Shown one piece after another: positions 1-6,480 of a stretch of DNA of 8,268 nucleotides; position 1 is the stretch's first letter; every line of letters begins with the position of its first letter. The position numbers and the translations under genes are program-made. The notes under the pieces were generated by a model. It saw only the letters and a list, made by a program, of their open reading frames with translations, was not told the origin of the DNA and searched no databases. The stretch is from Spirochaetales bacterium (lineage in GTDB: Bacteria > Spirochaetota > Spirochaetia > JAGLYY01): the NCBI GenBank assembly GCA_023131935.1, contig JAGLYY010000278.1, positions 1 through 8,268 on the forward strand. Direction: 5' to 3'.

Positions 1-1638
1 GGCTTACTTATCCTCCTCGTTGTATTGCTCCTGGTTCTCTATCGGCGCAGCTCTGTTTTCCCGATGGATCATCCGGAGTTCCAGGATTTTGCCGGTTCCC
101 TGGACATGGCCTTCATGATTATGTCTGCCGACATGAAGCGTATACTGTATGCCAGTCCATCCTTTGAGCGGATTTTCAGTTCGTACAATCCGGATTTGGC
201 TGGTGTGAGTTGGATGCATGGCGTTCATCCTGATGATTTCGAGATCCTCGAAGATACAGTTCATGATGCCACAAGGCATAAGAGGCATTTCGAGGTTGAA
301 TTCCGGATAGTTGGTGATGGTCCGGACCGCTGGATTCACCTGAAGGGATTTCCAGTCTTTACCGGGAAGCGGAGATTGTTCCGCTTTGCTCTCTCTGCCG
401 AGGATATTTCGGTAAGAAAGAGCGATGAACTCAAACTGGTTCAGGCAAGGGATTATGAGGTTACTGTTGGCGCGCGTATTCAGCAGGCTCTTCTCCTCGG
501 TAAGCCCAATCGTAAATACAAAGCCTTTGATCTGGCATCAATGACCCTGCCCTCTCAGAAGATCGATGGTGATTTTATCGATTTTTTCGATAACAGTGAC
601 GAAATCCTCGACCTGATGGTTGGAGACGTCATGGGCAAAGGGATCCCCGCGGCCCTCATGGGAGCCGCTGCAAGGAACGCCTTTGTGCGGGCGCGTATGG
701 AACTCGCGGATGAGACAGGGAAGGCAGAGTTAGCGATCAGCGGTATCGTCACAGCTGCAGAGCAGATCATTGCAGAGAAAATGCTGGAGCTAAAAACCTT
801 CCTTACCCTTGTCTACGGCCGGATTGACGGCAGCAGAAACCTCTTTCGCTACGTCGACTGCGGCCATACGAGTATTATTCACTTCGACAAGGCCAGTGGT
901 CAGTGCTGGCGAATGAAAGGCGCCAATATGCCTATCGGATTCACTCTCTCCCAGCAGTACCTGGATTACACGGTCCCATTGTCGAGTGGGGATATTCTTT
1001 TTCTGTATTCAGATGGAATAACCGAAGCTGCAAACATGGAGGGTGAGCTGTTCGGTGAGGACCGGTTGATGAAGGTAATCCGCACGAGCTCCGGGTTGGA
1101 GGCCTCCCTGCTTCTGGAGAAAATCAAGCAGATCACCTTCTTCTATTCCGCAGGGGATTTCAGAGATGACGTCACCGGTATTTCTATCAAGATTATGTCG
1201 AAAACACCTGAGCTGGAGTTATCATCCCGGGATTTTCCTCAATCCATGTCATCACTCCGCGGGGTACGGGAGTTCTTTTCAACTTGCCTCGAAGATGTAC
1301 ACTCCTCATTCGTCAATCATGAGGAACTGGATTCCATGATCCTCGCTCTCGGCGAAGCAGCGGCTAATATCTTCAAACACGACAATCCAACATCAGAGGC
1401 AACCTGTACCGCATCGTTCCGAAGGAGCCGCGACTGGATTGCATTCTACATCTACTACCACGGTAAAGAGTACGACTGGCAGTTTGCGCGGACACCATCG
1501 GTTGAGAAATATCAGACCAGGGGTTACGGTTTGTACTTGATTAATGAGATTATGGATAGTGTAACTGTCTCCTTCGGAGAGGATGACAGGGTTCGTTTAT
1601 GTATGCTTCTCGAGTGCCGTCAGGGAGAACGGAAATGA
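1..1638 (+). CDS. Membrane-anchored PAS-SpoIIE/PP2C phosphatase with C-terminal RsbW-like HATPase domain (5' partial)
   Basis: The frame is open from the first base, so the start lies upstream; 545 codons are visible, numbered here from base 1. Codons 2-13 encode an almost purely aliphatic run followed by YRR, which looks like the end of a transmembrane helix with the rest in the cytoplasm. A PAS-like domain follows (about 28-140), then a linker helix. A SpoIIE/PP2C serine phosphatase spans about 170-400 with its metal-binding acidic residues intact: DGDF (D189, D191), GDVMGKG (D209), YSDG (D338) and the terminal DD (389-390). An RsbW/SpoIIAB-like ATPase fold occupies about 405-540, with N-box GEAAANIFKH (E452, N456) and a glycine box TRGYGLYLI (506-514). 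Proteins combining these domains (for example Pseudomonas HsbR) act on STAS anti-sigma antagonists in partner switching. The adenine-contacting Asp of the G1 box appears to be Tyr486 (YHGKEYD), so kinase activity is doubtful while phosphatase activity looks sound. The missing N-terminus is probably a periplasmic or membrane sensor. Confidence 0.9.
   Translation, partial: GLLILLVVLLLVLYRRSSVFPMDHPEFQDFAGSLDMAFMIMSADMKRILYASPSFERIFSSYNPDLAGVSWMHGVHPDDFEILEDTVHDATRHKRHFEVEFRIVGDGPDRWIHLKGFPVFTGKRRLFRFALSAEDISVRKSDELKLVQARDYEVTVGARIQQALLLGKPNRKYKAFDLASMTLPSQKIDGDFIDFFDNSDEILDLMVGDVMGKGIPAALMGAAARNAFVRARMELADETGKAELAISGIVTAAEQIIAEKMLELKTFLTLVYGRIDGSRNLFRYVDCGHTSIIHFDKASGQCWRMKGANMPIGFTLSQQYLDYTVPLSSGDILFLYSDGITEAANMEGELFGEDRLMKVIRTSSGLEASLLLEKIKQITFFYSAGDFRDDVTGISIKIMSKTPELELSSRDFPQSMSSLRGVREFFSTCLEDVHSSFVNHEELDSMILALGEAAANIFKHDNPTSEATCTASFRRSRDWIAFYIYYHGKEYDWQFARTPSVEKYQTRGYGLYLINEIMDSVTVSFGEDDRVRLCMLLECRQGERK
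1622..1627 (+). promoter_or_regulatory. Ribosome binding site deciding the start of the MBL-GGDEF-receiver gene
   Basis: AGGGAG lies 7 bases before the ATG at 1635, inside the last codons of the phosphatase gene. The ATG shares bases with the phosphatase TGA stop (ATGA). The in-frame ATG at 1599 has its nearest purine-rich site (GGAGAGG, 1576-1582) about 16 bases upstream, which is too far, so 1635 is preferred. Confidence 0.75.
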
Positions 1639-3644
1639 GAGGAATTAACGATCTCGGGAACGGGATCTACTGCATCAATGGTTCTCGCCGAATCCGCCTA
1701 TTCCCGGCTCATACTTACTTGATCAAGAGCGGAGTTCATGGCGCGATTATCGATCCTGGTCCGCGAGAGGATTTTCCCGCAGTTTATTCTTACCTGATGT
1801 CGGAGATCCCTCTGGAGCAGGTTTCCTATCTCATAATCACCAGTGAATTACCCGATGCCTGTTCCAGCCTTCCTCTCTGGGAACGTACCGGTTTCAGAGG
1901 TAAGATACTTGTTCACTGGAATGCTTTTTTCTCTGCTCAGTATTACGGCTGGGGCAGTGAATTATATACTCTTAGCAAATCCGACGAAACCATTGCCTTC
2001 GGTGAAAACCGGCAGCTGCGACTCTTGAATATTCCCGGTATTCCGACATCCGGTTCAATCGTTTGTTTCGATGAACTATCAGGAAGCCTTTTTTCCGGTA
2101 TGCTGTTCGGTTCTATTGGCGGAAACGAGGCGGATGAGGATGAAGAATCCTGGGGAAGAATCGAATCTTTCCATGACCTGTTCTTTTCCCATTTGGGGAC
2201 GAGGGACGATATCTACAACACCCTTTCAGGACTGAATCCGAAGAAGATCTATCCCCGCCACGGCCCGCCTGTAGTTGAGTATCTTCACGATACTCTTTCA
2301 CTGCTCTCAGACCGTAAGGATAACACTCCAGGTTCCACGGGAAGAGGTTCAGAAAATATCTACAGTCAGATAATCAGCGAGGCAAACAGACGTCTTGCTG
2401 ATCTCTTCTCTGAAGAGGAGCTCAAGGAAGCCCTGAGCAAATCAGGTATTGAGTTTGACGAAAACCTGTACCCCGTTTTCGACGGTCCCGATATGAGAGA
2501 ATCCTTTGAGGGGTACTTCGAATCCATCCTGCGCGCACGGGGTGTCCTCTGGCTTTCGTTGATCAAAGCACTGGTAATCAGGAAACTGGACTCCCGCGGC
2601 ATTCTCCCTCCCAGGGTGTTCGCGCGACATGCCCAGGAGATCGAAAGGGGGATCGGCGGGCTTATGCACGAGGTCCGGAAACTGAAATCGGAAAACATTG
2701 AACTTCAGAAATCGATTATTCAGGCCAGCGATGACCAGTTGAAAGATCCGGTTACCGGTTTCTATAACGAGGTCTTTTTCGAAGAATATCTCGATTCCCT
2801 TCTTCCCCCCGATACTGAGACAAAACTGCCTGATGATTCCGTCGCCTTTGTGCGGCTGGACGGTATAAAGCAGCTAAATCAGCGCTTTGGTGCAAAAACC
2901 GGCGACAACACATTGAAAGGTTTGGGATATTTCCTTCTCAACCGGAAAAAGCCGAATACGATCTTCTTCAGGATGAACGGTCCACTCTTTGCATGCTACA
3001 TACAAGGAGGAACGAAAGAGCAGGCAATCGAGTATGCCGCCGAGTTGAAAGAACAGGTAGAAAAGTCGGACCAGTTTGTCGATAAGATCACTATTTCTGC
3101 CGCTATAGTGGATTTCTCTGAAATGAAGACCTCTCAGATCTCTTCGGGGAAAATCTACAACAGCCTGATGAAGGTTGCCAAAGAGCGGCTGAAATTCCTC
3201 GACAAGCTCGGCCCCAGTTCCATCTGCTCCGAATCCAACATTACCCTCCGCCGTACAAGCGGGACAGTCCTGCTCATAGAGAGCAACCAGTTCGAGGCTG
3301 ATCTGTTCCTCCGGATCCTGGAGCGGGAAGGATTTGAGGTGCACGCCGTTACCAATGGCAGTGAAGCCATTACCCAGGCTGACCTTCACCGGCCGGATGT
3401 CATAATCTCGGAGATCTACATCGCCCAGATGGACGGTTTCCAGATACGACAGCGTCTCAGGTCTTCTCCGGACCTCAAGGGAATACCGTTCATACTCATG
3501 TCCAGGGAAAAAAGCGAGGCGTCGGTACAACGCGCCCTGGATTTGAAGATACAGCACTATTTCAAGAAACCCGTATTGGCAACTGAGATGGCAGGCATAA
3601 TCAAGCTGCTCATTGGCGAAGCTGAGACGGAGCGCCATTCGTGA
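1635..3644 (+). CDS. Degenerate metallo-beta-lactamase / degenerate GGDEF / atypical receiver fusion protein (probable pseudo-enzyme scaffold)
   Basis: 669 residues from the ATG at 1635. Residues 10-220 read as an MBL fold of the flavodiiron/ODP type (DPGP at 40-43, SGxLF at 154-158, YPRHGPP at 206-212). The HxHxDH metal motif has become SELPDA (70-75), the PGHTPGS His is absent (PGIPTSGS, 134-141), and the bridging Asp is Met156; only Asp74 and His209 remain. A helical linker with probable coiled coil spans about 240-370. A GGDEF domain occupies about 371-535: it keeps DPVTGFYNE and FGAKTGD, but the signature is NGPLF (448-452), the first metal Asp is Arg407, and no RxxD inhibitory site precedes it. 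A receiver domain (543-662) has Glu593 instead of the phosphoacceptor Asp, E549-S550 in place of the acidic pair, Ser623 at the Thr/Ser switch, and the conserved Lys645-Pro646. No signal peptide or membrane helix is seen, so it is cytoplasmic. It overlaps both neighbours by 4 bases. Enzymatic roles seem unlikely; a scaffold or regulator is inferred. Confidence 0.87.
   Translation: MRGINDLGNGIYCINGSRRIRLFPAHTYLIKSGVHGAIIDPGPREDFPAVYSYLMSEIPLEQVSYLIITSELPDACSSLPLWERTGFRGKILVHWNAFFSAQYYGWGSELYTLSKSDETIAFGENRQLRLLNIPGIPTSGSIVCFDELSGSLFSGMLFGSIGGNEADEDEESWGRIESFHDLFFSHLGTRDDIYNTLSGLNPKKIYPRHGPPVVEYLHDTLSLLSDRKDNTPGSTGRGSENIYSQIISEANRRLADLFSEEELKEALSKSGIEFDENLYPVFDGPDMRESFEGYFESILRARGVLWLSLIKALVIRKLDSRGILPPRVFARHAQEIERGIGGLMHEVRKLKSENIELQKSIIQASDDQLKDPVTGFYNEVFFEEYLDSLLPPDTETKLPDDSVAFVRLDGIKQLNQRFGAKTGDNTLKGLGYFLLNRKKPNTIFFRMNGPLFACYIQGGTKEQAIEYAAELKEQVEKSDQFVDKITISAAIVDFSEMKTSQISSGKIYNSLMKVAKERLKFLDKLGPSSICSESNITLRRTSGTVLLIESNQFEADLFLRILEREGFEVHAVTNGSEAITQADLHRPDVIISEIYIAQMDGFQIRQRLRSSPDLKGIPFILMSREKSEASVQRALDLKIQHYFKKPVLATEMAGIIKLLIGEAETERHS
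3629..3632 (+). promoter_or_regulatory. Ribosome binding site for the GTG-initiated synthase gene
   Basis: GGAG sits 8 bases before the GTG at 3641, within the end of the preceding gene. The GTG overlaps the preceding TGA stop (GTGA). The next in-frame ATG, at 3698, would remove most of an obvious N-terminal membrane helix, so the GTG start is preferred. Confidence 0.65.
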
Positions 3645-6475
3645 CGGTCCCACTCATCGTTTTTGCCCTCTTCCTGGGTGCAAACCTCGGCGCTGTCATG
3701 GTTCTCTGGATTGTGAAATCCCGGGGGCGCTGTTCGTACCTGAGATCACAGAAGATTCGAGGTGCCCTGGCGGACGCGGTATTCTTCCGGGACACCGGTA
3801 AACTCAATGGCTTGGTTCAGCGGTATCCCGAGGAATCATTGCGGCTGTGGAGAGATCTCCGTTCTGCCCTCACCTTCAACTCTGCTGAAGAGGAGCCCAT
3901 CAGAAAGGTATACCGTTCTTCGGGTATCGAGAAACGGATGATCCGCATGCTCCACTCCGTCCGGAGGATTAAACGGTACCAGGCCGCGCAGATGATCCGG
4001 CCCCTTGTTTCACCTGAGAACAGTACACAGATAACCCGCGCCCTGCTTCGGGAGTCTCAGGAATACATCCGTCTGGTGCTGGTTAAAGATTTAATAATCG
4101 GCGCTGAGCACCTGGGATTTGACGGGATCGCCGAAAGTCTCGAATCCTGCAGCATGGAATATTTCCGATCTGTCCGCTCGATGCTCGCATCAACGAATCC
4201 GCGGTTCATCGGCTGGGCGCGTAAACGACTGGACCGGAAGGAGCCAGGGTATATGATTGCCATTCTGTCAGGCGCGCAGGCTCATACTACGAGCTGGCTG
4301 AAAACCTATACATCACGCGCACTGACCCATGACGACCCACGGGTCCGCAGTACTGCAATCGAAACTGCCGAAGCGGTATACCCCGATCTCCTGGTAGATA
4401 CAATCGGTAGATCTGACGCTGATATCATAACCGGCCGTGCTGCTGTCCGCAGTATCGCCCGGATTAGCTATCCCCTCGATATCGATTCTTTCTCGGAGTT
4501 CTTCACCGATCCAACGGTACAGGATGTTGCGGTATCCTCACTTATAGAGTACATTTCCCGCCATCCGGAAGAATGCGGCCGGTTCCTCAAGAAGCTTGAA
4601 ACTTCCGATAATCCTGACATTCACCAGGGGTTGTCCCTCTCTCTGGCAGGGCGCCTTCCCTTTCTGTTGACCGCAAGCGACGAACCGGAACGGGCATTCC
4701 CTATTGTGGAGCAGGTGATTCTATCCGGGAAAAGTACCGCACTTATCGCATTCCTGAACACCAACCGTGACACTGCGTTGAAGAACCTGATCTTCAACTG
4801 GATCCGTCCCTTCCTGGTCAGCGATTCCGTATTCCGTCACCAATGCGCAACGTACCTGAATCCGGAACTTCGTGAAGAGCTAGGCATTACACCGGAGGAG
4901 GTGCCGAAGGGTGAAAGAAAAATCCCCCTGACCCGGGCTGACCGTATCGGACTATTTACACTTCTATTTCTCATCATCGGCGCTCCTGTTGCTGCTATCA
5001 TGTACGATCTCTCCGGAGCCACAATCGGCAGAGTGATCATCGTTGCCAGAGAGGTCTTCCGTCTGTTTACCTACGGTTTCGCTTTTTATGCCGTTGTCCT
5101 GAACTGCATCTACTTGCTCCTTATACTCCTTGCCGTCAGGAATCTCAACAGGCAGGCAGAGTACTGGAAGTTGATAGATAAGGAGTATCTCTTTACTCCC
5201 GGTATTCTGCCCTCAATTTCTATCCTCGTTCCTGCCTACAACGAAGTGAAGACCGTCATTCAGAGCGTCTATTCACTCTTGACTCTCGAATACCCGGACT
5301 ACCAGGTCATCGTCATAAACGACGGTTCGTCTGATAAAACCTTCGACGTACTCAAGGAGGAGTTCGAACTTAAGCGGGTGGATCTGACTTTGACCGGGAA
5401 TATACCAACCGCGCCGATACGGGGGATTTACCGCTCACCGAAAAATGCAAAACTGCTGGTAATTGATAAAGAAAACGGCGGGAAAGCCGACGCGCTGAAC
5501 ACCGGCATTAACTTCGCAAACCGGGAGTACATCTGCAGTATCGATTCCGACTCCCTCCTAGAACCCGATGCTCTCCTTCGCATGACCGCACAGATCCTCA
5601 CATCTGATACCGAGACCATAGCGGTAGGAGGGAATATCCTGCCGGTAAATGGCTGCACCGTCGAGCGGGGAATGCTCCAGCGCATTGCCCTGAGCAAAAA
5701 CCGGATCGCGAGGCTGCAAACAATTGAGTACCTGCGATCCTTCATTCCAGGGCGCCTTGGATGGTCACAACTCAATGCCCTGCTTATTATTTCCGGTGCT
5801 TTCGGTCTCTTTCGGCGTGCCAGGGTCCTCGAAATAGGCGGGTACATGACCGGCCGCGGAGAGTTCCACCGCGACACCGTAGGGGAAGATATGGAGCTGG
5901 TTGTACGGCTGGTGAGAAGGATGCGGGAAAATAAGCGAAAATACCGGATTCGGTATGCCGCAAGCGCGAACTGCTGGACCGAGGTCCCGGAAGATCTAAA
6001 CAGCCTCTATAAGCAGCGGGATCGATGGCACCGCGGACTGGTGGAGATAATGACCTATCATAGAAAGATGCTCTTCAACCCAAAGTACGGTTCAGCAGGC
6101 ATGATAGCGTTTCCCTATTTTGTTATTTTTGAATTTATTGGGCCATTCTACGAATTTGCAGGCTACCCGCTGATGATAATCGGCTTTGCCACCGGGGCGC
6201 TGCATGCAGGTATATTCCTCGTTATGTTCAGCGCGATACTCCTGTTCGGTTTGCTGATCTCCATGATATCACTCATCCTCTCGGAGAAGGACATAGTGTA
6301 CTTCCGAAGGAGGGAACTTGCTGTACTGATCTTCTGTTCTGTTGTGGAGAGTTTCGGCTTTCGACAGATTATGGGTTGGGTACGGGTGTTCTCATTTGTA
6401 GGCATGCTGTTCAAAACCAAGGGATGGCAGAAGTTCGAACGTAAAGGATTCATTACCAGAAAACCTGCCTCTTAA
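3641..6475 (+). CDS. Membrane glycosyltransferase family 2 (PgaC/hyaluronan-synthase-like) with N-terminal HEAT-like domain
   Basis: 944 residues, GTG start. A membrane helix (about 3-25) followed by KSRGR places residues 30-430 in the cytoplasm. That stretch is alpha-helical with HEAT-like units, clearest at 231-275 (DDPRVRSTAIETAEA, then a second helix pair) and continuing to about 340. Two further helices (about 435-457 and 475-500) precede the catalytic domain. Processive GT2 motifs appear in order: PAYNE (531-535), DGSSDKT (561-567), NGGKADALN (612-620), the nucleotide-sugar DxD as DSDS (635-638), the catalytic-base region TVGEDMEL (746-753) and QRDRW (792-796). Three or four hydrophobic segments follow between 820 and 925. 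This predicts polymerisation of a UDP-sugar, such as a beta-linked N-acetylhexosamine polymer, with export through the membrane. The substrate cannot be read from the sequence. Neither a PilZ domain nor other c-di-GMP-binding module is seen. The domain is longer than PgaC or HasA because of the roughly 400-residue N-terminal extension. It is co-translated with the pseudo-enzyme gene. Confidence 0.92.
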   Translation: MTVPLIVFALFLGANLGAVMVLWIVKSRGRCSYLRSQKIRGALADAVFFRDTGKLNGLVQRYPEESLRLWRDLRSALTFNSAEEEPIRKVYRSSGIEKRMIRMLHSVRRIKRYQAAQMIRPLVSPENSTQITRALLRESQEYIRLVLVKDLIIGAEHLGFDGIAESLESCSMEYFRSVRSMLASTNPRFIGWARKRLDRKEPGYMIAILSGAQAHTTSWLKTYTSRALTHDDPRVRSTAIETAEAVYPDLLVDTIGRSDADIITGRAAVRSIARISYPLDIDSFSEFFTDPTVQDVAVSSLIEYISRHPEECGRFLKKLETSDNPDIHQGLSLSLAGRLPFLLTASDEPERAFPIVEQVILSGKSTALIAFLNTNRDTALKNLIFNWIRPFLVSDSVFRHQCATYLNPELREELGITPEEVPKGERKIPLTRADRIGLFTLLFLIIGAPVAAIMYDLSGATIGRVIIVAREVFRLFTYGFAFYAVVLNCIYLLLILLAVRNLNRQAEYWKLIDKEYLFTPGILPSISILVPAYNEVKTVIQSVYSLLTLEYPDYQVIVINDGSSDKTFDVLKEEFELKRVDLTLTGNIPTAPIRGIYRSPKNAKLLVIDKENGGKADALNTGINFANREYICSIDSDSLLEPDALLRMTAQILTSDTETIAVGGNILPVNGCTVERGMLQRIALSKNRIARLQTIEYLRSFIPGRLGWSQLNALLIISGAFGLFRRARVLEIGGYMTGRGEFHRDTVGEDMELVVRLVRRMRENKRKYRIRYAASANCWTEVPEDLNSLYKQRDRWHRGLVEIMTYHRKMLFNPKYGSAGMIAFPYFVIFEFIGPFYEFAGYPLMIIGFATGALHAGIFLVMFSAILLFGLLISMISLILSEKDIVYFRRRELAVLIFCSVVESFGFRQIMGWVRVFSFVGMLFKTKGWQKFERKGFITRKPAS

Positions 6476-6480
6476 TCCTA
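6473..6480. other. Convergent gene junction with 2-base spacer
   Basis: The synthase TAA (6473-6475) and the deacetylase TAG (6480-6478 on the - strand) are separated by two bases. I find no strong hairpin plus T-run around the junction, so any terminator for either transcript must lie inside the opposing gene or act by another route such as Rho. Confidence 0.8.

Noticed and set aside
4..339. Open frame on the - strand at the left edge
   Set aside because: It is antisense to the membrane helix and PAS region of the phosphatase, and its translation has no recognisable features.
1599..1634. Earlier ATG for the MBL-GGDEF-receiver gene
   Set aside because: It would add 12 residues with no family resemblance and lacks a properly spaced ribosome site; the ATG at 1635 has AGGGAG at 7 bases.
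2874..3653. Long open frame on the - strand (about 259 codons)
   Set aside because: It lies entirely opposite the GGDEF/receiver coding region, which has clear domain motifs; its translation shows no recognisable domain and no ribosome site was apparent.
5428..5877. Open frame on the - strand (about 149 codons)
   Set aside because: It is antisense to the GT2 catalytic core (NGGKADALN, DSDS); its translation is rich in Arg, Ser and Pro, as expected for a shadow frame.
3641..6475. Cellulose synthase (BcsA) assignment
   Set aside because: The GT2 motifs fit processive synthases in general, but there is no PilZ domain and no BcsB-like neighbour; the NGGKADALN motif and deacetylase neighbour fit an aminosugar polymer better, though the substrate stays open.
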